Assembly: GCF_004801405.1 (NCBI RefSeq)
Contig: NZ_SSOB01000064.1
Span: 1 to 42,943 of the forward strand
From: Cohnella fermenti
Lineage (GTDB): Bacteria > Bacillota > Bacilli > Paenibacillales > Paenibacillaceae
Direction: 5' to 3'
DNA: 42,943 nt
The notes beneath the pieces were generated by a model. The model was given only the letters and a program-made list of their open reading frames with translations, had not been told where the DNA came from and searched no databases. Numbering within the stretch: position 1 is the stretch's first letter; each line of letters begins with the position of its first letter. Position numbers and translations under genes: made by a program. This document shows positions 15,884-24,264 of the stretch, in pieces.

Positions 15884-16180
15884 CGGCGAGTTGGCGAGTT
15901 GCGGTCAGCGAGTTGGCGGTCAGCGAGTTGGCGGTCAGCGAGTTGGCGAGTTAGTGGTCAGCGAGTTGGCGGTTGGCGAGTTGGCGGTTGGCGGTCAGCG
16001 AGTTGGCGGTTGGCGAGTTAGTGGCTGGTAAGTTGGCAAGTTGCGGTTGGTAAGTTGGCGATTCGCGAGTTGATGGTTGATGGTTGGTGACTGGCGAGCC
16101 GATTGTTGATTAGTTGGCAGTTAGCGGCAGCCAGCGGTTGGCAAGTTAATGAACGTCGAATTGGCGGTACGCAAGTCAGT
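15884..16180 (+). repeat. Degenerate 15-bp minisatellite
   Basis: The core unit GGTCAGCGAGTTGGC recurs, with variants such as GGTTGGCGAGTTGGC and half units of 7-8 bases. Copies are nearly identical at 15903-15990 and decay steadily towards 16180. Some GCGAGT fragments persist to about 16250. Confidence 0.85.
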
Positions 16181-16296
16181 GAGCAGGATAGCGAGTCAAT
16201 AGGGAAGCGAGTCCGCGGTTAGTTCGGCGAATTGACGGCTGGCGGTCAGCAAGTCGAAGAGTCGGGACCGACGGGAAGGAGGGAGGAGGGAGTGGC

Positions 16297-16485
16297 TCAC
16301 TCCTCTTGAGCGGGCCGCTCGAAGATGATCTCGTAATGGGTCGGCTTGCCGTGGCCGTTGTAATTGGTCGGGAGCACTTGGACAAGCCGCCACCCTTGCT
16401 TCGCATACTCGCGGATCGTCTCCTGGTGGGTCGCCTCCGAGAAGAACCCGCCAAGCGACGTCTCTACGAAAATATATTCGAACAT
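16297..16485 (-). CDS. DUF4177 family small protein
   Basis: 62 residues. It starts MFEYIFVETSLGGFF, continues ETIREYAKQGWRLVQVLPTN and ends YEIIFERPAQ, the MYEYKFV...I.E.A..GW.LV.V.P.......YE.IFER layout of DUF4177. The family has no known function. It starts 3 bases after the stop of the lipoprotein gene on the same strand, so the two are probably co-translated. Confidence 0.85.
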   Translation of the reverse strand: MFEYIFVETSLGGFFSEATHQETIREYAKQGWRLVQVLPTNYNGHGKPTHYEIIFERPAQEE

Positions 16486-16488
16486 AAG

Positions 16489-16980
16489 TCACTGCCCCTC
16501 TTCTCCAAATTGTCCGGAATCCGCTTGATCGTATATCAGCTCCATCAGCTTCCTGCTCGTCGTCTCGTCGATGCGATACCCCTGCTCCGTGTTCGGAAGC
16601 TTGAGGAGCAAGCCGTTCTGCGGGCTGTCGGTGTTCGCGATGTTCAGGTGGTACGACGATTCCGCACCGTCCTGCCCTCGAACGATCATCCGGAAGATCG
16701 CTCCGTAATCCAAGACCCTCTCCATGGGGCCCGCGCGGTCAATCGCCTCCCGGAAAAGCGAGAGCGCCTTCCCATCCTCGTAGGTGCGGGAAACGAAGGG
16801 CGGGGCCGCCATTGTCAGGCATACCTGGATGCATTCCAAGGTGACGCTCGCCCCCTTCTGTCCGTCCGCCTTCGAGCACCCGGCCAGGAGCGCCGGCAAA
16901 ATCAGGACAAGAGCTACCATCCCGAGACAACGCACTTCGAAACGACACACTCCGAGACAACGCACTCCGAAACGACGCAC
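16489..16980 (-). CDS. Small predicted lipoprotein
   Basis: 163 residues from a GTG at 16978-16980, preceded by AAGGGGGGG at 8 bases. Residues 1-35 form a signal sequence ending LPALLAGC, a lipobox, so the mature protein should be lipid-anchored outside the membrane. An ATG at codon 21 is an alternative start without a good ribosome binding site. The mature part is an unrecognised domain with ECIQVCLTM near its start. The first 20 codons come from a 15-bp tandem repeat. It ends 3 bases before the DUF4177 gene. Confidence 0.72.
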   Translation of the reverse strand: MRRFGVRCLGVCRFEVRCLGMVALVLILPALLAGCSKADGQKGASVTLECIQVCLTMAAPPFVSRTYEDGKALSLFREAIDRAGPMERVLDYGAIFRMIVRGQDGAESSYHLNIANTDSPQNGLLLKLPNTEQGYRIDETTSRKLMELIYDQADSGQFGEEGQ

Positions 16981-16981
16981 C
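16922..16981 (-). repeat. 15-bp tandem repeat (4 units) inside the lipoprotein signal peptide
   Basis: Four 15-bp units (16922-16936, 16937-16951, 16952-16966, 16967-16981) of CCGARACRACGCACT type on the plus strand. In the used frame they encode MRRFG-VRCLG-VCRFE-VRCLG, the basic n-region of the signal peptide. The unit is a multiple of three, so changes in copy number keep the frame. Confidence 0.85.
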
Positions 16982-17002
16982 GAAGCATCCCCCCCTTCTC
17001 TC

Positions 17003-17401
17003 TTAAGCTTCCAGCGAGCGCTCGAAGCCCTTGAACCTTGTGCCTTGGTGCGTCAGCACGCCCCGATCCCCTATCGCGATCAAGCCGTATTGATTCGCTC
17101 TCACCGGCAGTTCGACCCGTTCGCGGTCCTCGAATTCGAATGTGATGTAGTAGTTCGTGCTCGCGCCGGAATCGCCGGAGCCTCCCCACACCTGCGTGCG
17201 CTTGTCGACGACTCGACAGGGGCGGGACAGCACCTCGGACGCATTGTTCTCCGCCCAGACGGTCACTCCCTTGCCTACGCTCAGCACAATGCCCCCTACG
17301 ACAACAAGTCCTACGATCACGATAAAGAACGTAACGAGCCCCGGCATCCCCGAAGAACCCCCGAAGTCGCTCGGGTCGCCGAATAATGCAGACAAATACA
17401 T
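17003..17401 (-). CDS. DUF2500 family membrane protein
   Basis: 132 residues. One membrane segment (about 21-43, LVTFFIVIVGLVVVGGIVLS) is followed by a globular beta domain containing RVVDKRTQVWGGSG, TNYYITFEFEDRERVELPV and GDRGVLTHQGTRFKGFER, which are the conserved stretches of DUF2500. Function is unknown. GAGGAGG lies 10 bases before the ATG. Same strand as its neighbours, 16 bases after the 411-residue secreted protein gene, so probably one operon. Confidence 0.85.
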   Translation of the reverse strand: MYLSALFGDPSDFGGSSGMPGLVTFFIVIVGLVVVGGIVLSVGKGVTVWAENNASEVLSRPCRVVDKRTQVWGGSGDSGASTNYYITFEFEDRERVELPVRANQYGLIAIGDRGVLTHQGTRFKGFERSLEA

Positions 17402-17417
17402 GTACGAATATCCTCCT

Positions 17418-18653
17418 CTATTCCCGCTTCCATTCGTAGGTCAGCGTCGACTTCTCCGAACCCGCAAGGGCCGTATGCTCGAATGTGAAAATATTCCCCT
17501 CCCGCTTGACCAGCGAAAGCCGGTCGGTCGGATAATCAAATTCCAGCTTCCCCCAACTGTCCAGCAGCTCACCTTCTTCCGCAGGCAGCAGCTCCCGATA
17601 GAGCGCAATCCTTGTCCCTCGCTCCAGATCGACCAGTTGCAGCAAGCCGGACGTATAAGGGCGAACGAGAGCGATGCCATCCTCCAACGAGATATATTCC
17701 AGCGTATAGGAATCTTGCTCCTCGCCCATCAGCAGCGCCGCATCGAGCTTCTTCGCAACTTCTCCCGCTTCGTCGAGAAGCAGAACGGAGCCGCTGCCCA
17801 TCAGAACATGGTAGCCTTCCTCCGACGTCTCCACGCTGGTTGTGGAATGGAAGCCGTAATAGGAGATTTTGGTCTGCAGGTCCAGCTTCCCGTCGCGGAT
17901 AACGAGCTGATAGAGCTCGGTTCCGAGCATCGGTTCCCCGTATACGTGGTACACGGCAAGCAGCACTGTGTCGCCTTCCTCAAGCTTCGTCGCCGTCATT
18001 CCGTAGTATTGGTAAGCCCGAACGTTCGACCAGCCGATCGTATGAGGCAGCTCGCCCCCGACCGCCGCGTAGACGATGCCGTTGTCCCTTCGCACCCAGT
18101 ACCAGCCTTGCGGATCGCCGGCCAGAATGCTCTTCGGCGTGTAATCCACGAACAGCTCGCCGCCGTTGGACAGCTTGACTTCCCCTCCCGCCCAGGCAGC
18201 CAGCGACTTCAACGGGTAGTACCATTGCCCGTTCGAACGAATCGGGGCCGCCGCCATCGTCGTCTTGCCGAAGTTCGTATAGGCGATCTTGGAGCCCGCT
18301 CCCCACGTCAGCTTGCGATTCGGCCCGGTGGCGGTCAGAACGCCGCGGGAGTCCGCCGACCAGACAATATCGCGGAACGCGAGCGACAGCTCCTTCAGGC
18401 TCAAATAAGTGACGCCGTTCTTGACGAGCAGTTGGTCCCCGGGGTGGCGAATATCGTAGCTCATCCCGCCCGGATAGAGGCTATAGATCGTGCTCTCGGG
18501 CAGCGGCGCCGCCGCGATTGCCGATAGCGCCTCGGCCGCGATTGCCGAGTGAGTCCCGTTCGCCTGCGCCAGAGCGAACGGGCCGCCTGCGACCGCAGCC
18601 CCGAGCAGAAGAGCCATTGCGGCCAACGCCGCCTTGCGATAATGCATTCTCAT
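17418..18653 (-). CDS. Secreted protein with copper amine oxidase N-terminal-like domain
   Basis: 411 residues. A signal peptide (MRMHYRKAALAAMALLLGAA...ALAQA) is followed at about 75-172 by a stalk-like domain (VKNGVTYLSLKELSLAFRDI ... QWYYPLKSLAAWAGGEVKL), the pattern of the copper amine oxidase N-terminal domain that is widespread in Paenibacillaceae exported proteins. The rest is beta-rich and resembles a propeller or WD-like domain; I do not recognise it. GGAGG stands 7 bases before the first ATG. It should act at the cell surface. It leads a run of four genes to 16297. Confidence 0.82.
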   Translation of the reverse strand: MRMHYRKAALAAMALLLGAAVAGGPFALAQANGTHSAIAAEALSAIAAAPLPESTIYSLYPGGMSYDIRHPGDQLLVKNGVTYLSLKELSLAFRDIVWSADSRGVLTATGPNRKLTWGAGSKIAYTNFGKTTMAAAPIRSNGQWYYPLKSLAAWAGGEVKLSNGGELFVDYTPKSILAGDPQGWYWVRRDNGIVYAAVGGELPHTIGWSNVRAYQYYGMTATKLEEGDTVLLAVYHVYGEPMLGTELYQLVIRDGKLDLQTKISYYGFHSTTSVETSEEGYHVLMGSGSVLLLDEAGEVAKKLDAALLMGEEQDSYTLEYISLEDGIALVRPYTSGLLQLVDLERGTRIALYRELLPAEEGELLDSWGKLEFDYPTDRLSLVKREGNIFTFEHTALAGSEKSTLTYEWKRE

Positions 18654-18783
18654 GAACTTTCCTCCAGAACTAGTCGACTGATTCCATTTTCATCCTTCTA
18701 TAGTAAACGTGGCTAACCGTCGATTAGTTGCGTTTTTCCCCCCGGTGCGTTCTTGCCCCTTGTCTGCTACACTAATCTTATCC

Positions 18784-18816
18784 ATAAAAAAAAGGACTTC
18801 AGATGAAGAAGTCCCG
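18784..18816 (-). terminator. Terminator antisense to the moaB leader
   Basis: On the minus strand GGACTTC (18810-18816) pairs with GAAGTCC (18796-18802 region) and is followed by a T9 run (18786-18794). No minus-strand gene ends here. It would stop transcripts reading back from mobA through moaB antisense before they reach the secreted-protein gene at 18653. On the plus strand the same hairpin falls in the moaB leader. Confidence 0.7.
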
Positions 18817-18829
18817 AGGGGAGAACGCT

Positions 18830-19369
18830 ATGTCCAGCCTATCTTCAACCGAGCAGCACCGGCGCGAGGCGCCTTCCAGCGTTGCCTGCCTCATCATTAC
18901 CGTGTCGGATACGCGCACGCTCGAGACCGACAAGAGCGGCCGGCTCGCCGAAGCGCTGCTGCTTGAGAACGGGTATGCCGTCGCGGGCCGCCGAATCGTG
19001 CCCGACGAGTACGCGGGCATTCGCAAGCTGATTGCCGAAGCCGCCGCCGATCCCGCCATCGAGGCGGTTCTGCTGAACGGCGGCACCGGAATCGCCGGCA
19101 GGGACACGACCTATGAAGCCGTGCGCGACGTTCTCGAGAAGGAGATGCCGGGGTTTGGGGAGATTTTCCGCATGCTTAGCTTCACGGAAGACATCGGCTC
19201 CGCCGCCATTCTGTCCCGCGCAGTCGCGGGAACGGTCGGCACGACGGCCGTGTTCTCGATGCCCGGCTCGACGGGAGCCGTGAAGCTGGCGATGACGAGG
19301 CTGATCGTTCCCGAGCTGCGCCACGTCATGCGCGAGCTGTACAAGGACGCTCCCCGCGGCGGGAGCTAG
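18830..19369 (+). CDS. moaB: Molybdenum cofactor biosynthesis protein MoaB/MogA
   Basis: 179 residues from the ATG at 18830, with GAGGGGAG 6 bases upstream; the frame 27 bases longer reads into the hairpin. Marks of the MPT-binding fold are CLIITVSDTR, VLLNGGTGIAGRDTTYEAV and FSMPGSTGAVKLAM. MoaB/MogA proteins adenylylate molybdopterin before molybdate insertion by MoeA. The gene points towards moeA-nasB-nasC-mobA and ends 10 bases before the mobA stop, so the two transcripts converge. Confidence 0.94.
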   Translation: MSSLSSTEQHRREAPSSVACLIITVSDTRTLETDKSGRLAEALLLENGYAVAGRRIVPDEYAGIRKLIAEAAADPAIEAVLLNGGTGIAGRDTTYEAVRDVLEKEMPGFGEIFRMLSFTEDIGSAAILSRAVAGTVGTTAVFSMPGSTGAVKLAMTRLIVPELRHVMRELYKDAPRGGS

Positions 19370-19379
19370 AGCCCTTGCG

Positions 19380-19979
19380 TCAATGCGGAGCGATTCTCGC
19401 GTAATCGTCCGGCGTGTTGATATTCGTCACGAAGCTTGTGTCGATGCCGGCCCGCCTCAGCTCCTCCTCTTCCGCTACACACGGCTTGACGGCCTCCAGC
19501 AGCGCCATCATTCTCCGTTCCTCCTGCGCGAGGCAGCTCTGCGAATGAAGGACGCACTCGGGGCGATAAATCGCCTGCAGCGGGTGCAGCCGCCCGGACA
19601 CGCGGGGCACGATCGCGTTCGCCCCGCTCGCTTCAAGCCGCTCCGCCATCCAATCCGCCGCGTGCGGGCTGACGAAGGGCATGTCGCAGGCCGATACCCA
19701 CACGAGCGGCTCCTGCGCCTCCAGCAAAGCGATATGAAGCGCCGAGAGCGGGCCGCTGCCCGGCAGCCAGTCGAGGCGGGTCGGCAGGCCGAGCCCGCCG
19801 AGCTCCTGCGCTTGCCGCTGCGTTGCGACGACCAAGGCTACCGTCTTGCAGCGGGACGCCATCCGCTCCGAGATCGTGCGGATCAGGGGAGCGCCCGCGA
19901 ATGGCAGCAGCCCCTTCGCAACGCCGCCCATCCGCCTTCCCGCGCCTCCGGCCAAGATGACTCCTTCCAAGCTCCCCAT
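19380..19979 (-). CDS. mobA: Molybdenum cofactor guanylyltransferase
   Basis: 199 residues from the ATG at 19977-19979, with GGGGGAG 6 bases upstream; an in-frame ATG five codons earlier lacks a site. The nucleotidyltransferase signature LAGGAGRRMGGVAKGLLPF lies at residues 9-27, and SACDMPFV carries the metal aspartate. The enzyme joins GMP to Mo-molybdopterin to make the bis-MGD cofactor used by nitrate reductases such as NasC, encoded 38 bases upstream in the same direction. It is the last gene of the moeA-nasB-nasC-mobA run. Confidence 0.94.
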   Translation of the reverse strand: MGSLEGVILAGGAGRRMGGVAKGLLPFAGAPLIRTISERMASRCKTVALVVATQRQAQELGGLGLPTRLDWLPGSGPLSALHIALLEAQEPLVWVSACDMPFVSPHAADWMAERLEASGANAIVPRVSGRLHPLQAIYRPECVLHSQSCLAQEERRMMALLEAVKPCVAEEEELRRAGIDTSFVTNINTPDDYARIAPH

Positions 19980-20017
19980 CCCCTTCTCCCCCATGACAGT
20001 CAAGCCGCTCAATCCAC

Positions 20018-22147
20018 TCAGGACCACGGTTCGATCGCAACGGCGCTCACCTTGAAGTCGGGCATCCGGCAGAACGGGTCGAGCAGCGGATTCGTCAGCA
20101 GGTTCACGTTCTGGATGCCGCCCCAATGCATCGGGATAAACAGCGTGTCCTCGCGAATGCCGATCGTCACCTTGCTGCGCACAATCGCCGTCCCCCGGCG
20201 CGAGCGGACCCGCACAAGTGTCCCGTCCTCGATCCGATACTTCCTAGCGGTGGACGGGTGCAGCTCGACGACGTTCTCGACCGCCCGTGCGGCGAGCGCG
20301 GCGCTTCGTCTCGTCTGCACGCCCGTCAGGTAATGCGGCAGCAGCCGTCCATTGGTCATGAGCAGCGGGTAATCGCGGTCCGTCTCCTCGCCCGGAGGCA
20401 GGTTATCGACCGGAACGAGCCGGGCCAAGCCGTCCGCATGGGCGAAGCCCGCTTCGAACAAGCGCTTCGTTCCCGGGTGGTCCGGCGACGGGCACGGCCA
20501 GTAGACGCCCTCCTCCCGCCTCAGCCGGTCGTAAGTGATGCCGTAATAATCCGCGATTCCGCCTCTGCTCGCGATGCGCAGCTCCTCGAAGATCGCTTCC
20601 GCCTCGGCAAAATCGAACTTGTCCCCACGCCCCCACCGAGCTGCGAGATCGCACAGCCATTGCCAATCGTGACGCGCCTCGCCCGGTGCCGGCCGCGCCG
20701 CTTCGCGCAGCAGTACCCGGCCTTCCAGGTTCGTGAGCGTGCCCGTATTCTCCATGTAAGAGGTCACCGGCAGCACGATGTCGGCCAGCTCGGCCGTCTC
20801 GGAGAGGAACATGTCGGCGACGACCAGGAACTCGAGGCTCTTCAGCCCCTCCTCGACCAATCCAACGTTCGGGTTGGAGACGATCGGATTGGAGCCCATG
20901 ACGAGCAGGCCGCGAATGTCGCCGCTGACCGTCAGCTCCATCATCTCGTAGGCCGACACCCCCTTGCCGGGAAGCTCCGCGGCATCGATTCCCCATACGC
21001 CCGCGATATATTCCCGGTCCTCCGGGTTCTCGATCAGGCGATAGCCCGGAAGCTGGTCGGCCTTCTGGCCGTGCTCGCGCCCGCCTTGGCCGTTCCCCTG
21101 ACCTGTGACCGCTCCGTAGCCGCAGCCGCGTCGTCCGATCTTCCCCGCGGCCAGCATCAGGTTCAGGTAGGCGCGAACCGCCATGTGGCCGTCGCGGTGC
21201 TGCTCGATTCCGCGCGCCGTGAACACCATCCCCGTCCCCGCGCGCCCGTAGGCAATCGCCGCCTTCCGGATGGCCGCTTCGGGAACCCCCGTCAGATTGG
21301 AGATATCTTCAAGCCGCATCTCCTTCACCTGCCGCTCGACCTCCGCGAAGCCAGTCGTTCGTTCGCTCAAGAAGCGGCGGTTCTCCAGCCGCTCCTCGAG
21401 CAGCACCTTCAGCAGCCCGTTCGCAAGCGCCGCATCGGTTCCCGGACGAACCTTCAGATGCAGATCGGCAATCGCGGACGTGCCCGTCTCTCTCGGGTCG
21501 ACGACGATAATAAAGGTGCCGTTCTCCTTGGCTTTGTTGAAGTAAGGCATCAGCGTCGGCTGGCATTCCGCGATGTTCGTCCCGACGAGGAGCAGGCAAT
21601 CCGTCTCGGGAATGTCCGACAGCTTGTTCGTGAGCCCCCGATCGATGCCGAACGCCTTGACGCCGGCCGAGGCGGCGGCCGACATGCAGAAGCGGCCGTT
21701 GTAGTCGATATGCTTCGTCCCGAGAGCGATGCGCGCGAACTTCCCGAGCAGATAAGCCGACTCGTTCGTCAAGGAGCCGCCGCCGTAGACGCCGACGGCA
21801 TCGCGGCCGCGCTCCCGCTGGATGGCGCTCATCCGCTCCGCGATGGCGGCGACGGCTTCCTCCCAGCCGATCCGGACGAACGCTCCGTTCTTCTTCGCGA
21901 GCGGATACAGCACCCTCTCGCGCGACATGGCGTGCTGGTGGGCGTTCTGCCCCTTGACGCACAGACGCCCCTCCGAAGCGGCATTCATCTTCCCCTCGGC
22001 GCGGTAGCGAACCCTTCCCGACGGCAGCGGCTCCTCCGCGACGTTCATCTTGCATTGCACGCTGCAGAACGGGCACTGTGTGCTCATGACGGGCAGGGCC
22101 GCTCCCGCTCCTACTCCCCGTTCGCGCTCATTCCTCGACATATCCAT
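20018..22147 (-). CDS. nasC: Assimilatory nitrate reductase, catalytic subunit
   Basis: 709 residues from the ATG at 22145-22147; ATG 22141 and TTG 22165 are also possible. The N-terminal [4Fe-4S] motif is CPFCSVQC (25-32) with the last ligand in GRLCVKG. The molybdopterin domains follow: NGRFCMSAAASAG, VDPRETGTSAIADLHL, MGSNPIVSNPN and the C-terminal cofactor-capping domain (THWGG-like MHWGGIQNVNLLT). It reduces nitrate to nitrite in the cytoplasm with electrons from NasB. The length is close to B. subtilis NasC. The start overlaps the nasB end by 20 bases, implying coupled translation. MobA follows and supplies its MGD cofactor. Confidence 0.95.
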   Translation of the reverse strand: MDMSRNERERGVGAGAALPVMSTQCPFCSVQCKMNVAEEPLPSGRVRYRAEGKMNAASEGRLCVKGQNAHQHAMSRERVLYPLAKKNGAFVRIGWEEAVAAIAERMSAIQRERGRDAVGVYGGGSLTNESAYLLGKFARIALGTKHIDYNGRFCMSAAASAGVKAFGIDRGLTNKLSDIPETDCLLLVGTNIAECQPTLMPYFNKAKENGTFIIVVDPRETGTSAIADLHLKVRPGTDAALANGLLKVLLEERLENRRFLSERTTGFAEVERQVKEMRLEDISNLTGVPEAAIRKAAIAYGRAGTGMVFTARGIEQHRDGHMAVRAYLNLMLAAGKIGRRGCGYGAVTGQGNGQGGREHGQKADQLPGYRLIENPEDREYIAGVWGIDAAELPGKGVSAYEMMELTVSGDIRGLLVMGSNPIVSNPNVGLVEEGLKSLEFLVVADMFLSETAELADIVLPVTSYMENTGTLTNLEGRVLLREAARPAPGEARHDWQWLCDLAARWGRGDKFDFAEAEAIFEELRIASRGGIADYYGITYDRLRREEGVYWPCPSPDHPGTKRLFEAGFAHADGLARLVPVDNLPPGEETDRDYPLLMTNGRLLPHYLTGVQTRRSAALAARAVENVVELHPSTARKYRIEDGTLVRVRSRRGTAIVRSKVTIGIREDTLFIPMHWGGIQNVNLLTNPLLDPFCRMPDFKVSAVAIEPWS

Positions 22148-24218
22148 CCCCCGATCCCGCTCCAATGGCGATTCTGCTCTGCGGATGACCTGCGGGCTGC
22201 TCCAGCAGCAAGTCGACCCGGGCTTCGGGGTCCAGCAGTCTCTCTCGAACCTCGATCAGCCCGATCCTCTCAAGCCAGCGCCACAGCGGCTCGCCGTAAT
22301 AAGCGCTGCTCGCGTACCAGACGACGCAGGCATGAATCGCGTCGATCGCCGAGCCGAGCGACGGCTCGAGCGCGAGCAGTTGCGCCTGCTTAACCGGAAT
22401 CGTCTCGTTGCCTCCCGCATAGATCTCCCAGCCCGCAGGAGCACGCGAGAGGCCGAGCTCCTTGACATAGAGGCCTCCGCGGCCCTGCGCCCCGGTGTCG
22501 ACGGCGATCGCGACCGGGCCCGGAAGCCGCAGGCCGCGCATCGAATGCTCCAGCGCAAGGCCGATGCCGGCCGCTTGTTCGACGTCTCCTCCGACTCCGT
22601 AGGCGATGACGGCTTCGTGGCCGTCTTCCCTCAAGTAATACCGCAGCGCCGGCCGGCAGGTCGGGCAGCCGTCCCGCGTCCGCCAGCCAAGCGCTTCCAT
22701 CGCCTGCCCCCGGCTCGCGAACGCCGCTTCTTCCATGGCCGCCTTCAGCCGGGACGGCCCAAGCTCCGTGCAGCCGCAGGCCGCAGGCTCCGTCTCGGCC
22801 GCGACCTCCACCGCGCCGCTGGCCGCAAGCCTCAGCATCGCCTCCACCATCGGGCGGCAGCCGCCGCAGGAGCCGGACGCCTTCGTGCGTGCCTTCACCG
22901 CTTCGACCGTCTTCAACCCTTCCGCCTGGACGGCCCGCACAATCGCCGCCTTGCTGACTCCGTTGCAGTTGCAGACGATCTCCGCGTCCGGCATCGAAGC
23001 CGCCGCCTCCTCGCCGCGATCCCCGCCTCCGGCCGAGATGGACCGGACGGCGGAAGCGATGCCCGCTCCCCGCTTCAACTGCTGCAGCAGCTTGCTCCCG
23101 TCGGAGGTATCCCCGTACAGAATCGCTCCGGAGATTCGGTCTCCTTCTGCCAGAATTTTGGCGTAGGTGCGTTGAACGCCGTCGTAGACCTGGTAGGCGA
23201 TATCCTCTTCGCCGTCCGCAATCTGCCCGGCGGAGAAGACGTCGACGCCGGAAATCTTGAGCTGCGCATACGGGATCGAGCCGCGGTAAGGCTCCGTCTC
23301 GACGCCGCACAGCCGTCTCGCGAGCACTTTGCCTTGCTCGTACAGAGGAGCCACGAGGCCGTATACGATGCCGTCATGCTCCGCGCATTCCCCGATGGCA
23401 TACACGTCCGGCTCGCTCGTCTGCATATAATCGTCGACGACGAACGCCCGATTCACCCGAATGCCCCCGCTCTCTCCCAGCTCGACATTCGGGCGAATGC
23501 CGACCGCCATCACGATCAGATCCGCACGCTGCCTGCTTCCGTCCGCGAATTGCACTCCTTCCGCCCGTTTGCGGCCGAGGACCCGCTCTGTTTTCCTCCC
23601 GAAGAGGAACTTCATGCCTTGGCCTTCAAGCTCCTTGCGCAGCATATCCGCAGCTATCCGATCAAGCTGGCGGTTCATCAGGTAGGAGGCGTTATGGACG
23701 ACATGGACCTCCATTCCGAGATTAAGCAGCCCCCTCGCCGCCTCGAGGCCAAGCAGCCCTCCCCCGATGACGATCGCCTGCCGATAGTTCGCCGCCGTCT
23801 CGGTCATCTTCCGGCAGTCCTCCATCGTGCGGAAGGCGATCACGCCAGGCTTGCCGATGCCCGGAAGCTGCGGGATGAACGGCGTGGAGCCGGTCGCCAG
23901 AATAAGCCGATCGTAGCCGATCGACCGGCCGGAGCCCGTCGCGACGGTCTTCCTCTCGCTGTCGAGCCGCACGACCTTCTGGCCGGTGATCAGCCGAATG
24001 CCCTTCTCTTCGTACCACTGCCAGGAATTCAGAATAATATCGTCCATCGAAGCGTCTCCCTGAAGCACCTTCGACAGCAGAATTCGATTGTAATTCGGAT
24101 GCGGCTCGCTGCCGATGATCGTGATCTCGAACTTCTCGGGAGCGAGCGCGCAGATCTCCTCCACGCACCGGACGCCCGCCATCCCGTTGCCGACGACAAC
24201 CAGCTTCTCTCTGCCCAT
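22128..24218 (-). CDS. nasB: Assimilatory nitrate reductase, electron transfer subunit (NasB type)
   Basis: 696 residues. FAD motif VVGNGMAG (8-15), NAD(P) motif IGGGLLG (151-157) and FAD-binding ADLIVMAVGIRPN / VYAIGECAEHDG form a NirB-like reductase. Two BFD-type [2Fe-2S] domains follow: C416-C418 with C451-C454 (VCNCNG...CGGC) and C481-C483 with C518-C521 (CGCT...CPTC). The last 170 residues resemble the ferredoxin-like half of nitrite reductases. B. subtilis NasB has this layout and feeds NasC. The absence of siroheme-binding cysteines argues against nitrite reductase itself. It follows moeA by 46 bases. Confidence 0.92.
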   Translation of the reverse strand: MGREKLVVVGNGMAGVRCVEEICALAPEKFEITIIGSEPHPNYNRILLSKVLQGDASMDDIILNSWQWYEEKGIRLITGQKVVRLDSERKTVATGSGRSIGYDRLILATGSTPFIPQLPGIGKPGVIAFRTMEDCRKMTETAANYRQAIVIGGGLLGLEAARGLLNLGMEVHVVHNASYLMNRQLDRIAADMLRKELEGQGMKFLFGRKTERVLGRKRAEGVQFADGSRQRADLIVMAVGIRPNVELGESGGIRVNRAFVVDDYMQTSEPDVYAIGECAEHDGIVYGLVAPLYEQGKVLARRLCGVETEPYRGSIPYAQLKISGVDVFSAGQIADGEEDIAYQVYDGVQRTYAKILAEGDRISGAILYGDTSDGSKLLQQLKRGAGIASAVRSISAGGGDRGEEAAASMPDAEIVCNCNGVSKAAIVRAVQAEGLKTVEAVKARTKASGSCGGCRPMVEAMLRLAASGAVEVAAETEPAACGCTELGPSRLKAAMEEAAFASRGQAMEALGWRTRDGCPTCRPALRYYLREDGHEAVIAYGVGGDVEQAAGIGLALEHSMRGLRLPGPVAIAVDTGAQGRGGLYVKELGLSRAPAGWEIYAGGNETIPVKQAQLLALEPSLGSAIDAIHACVVWYASSAYYGEPLWRWLERIGLIEVRERLLDPEARVDLLLEQPAGHPQSRIAIGAGSGDGYVEE

Positions 24219-24264
24219 TCGCCTGATTCCCCTCTCTGCACCCGCCCGCGGTCAAGGCGGAAGC

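Larger units (their letters stand above)
15465..16296. other. Long gene-free repeat region
   Basis: No credible gene on either strand. It contains copy B of the 51-52 bp element (15529-15717), a perfect 10-bp stem AACAATCCCC/GGGGATTGTT (15798-15807 with 15824-15833) that could be a terminator, and a decaying 15-bp repeat array (15884-16180). Confidence 0.75.

Noticed and set aside
22128..24218. Assimilatory nitrite reductase (NirB/NasD) instead of NasB
   Set aside because: The siroheme/[4Fe-4S] cysteine pattern of nitrite reductases is absent and two BFD-type clusters are present, as in NasB.
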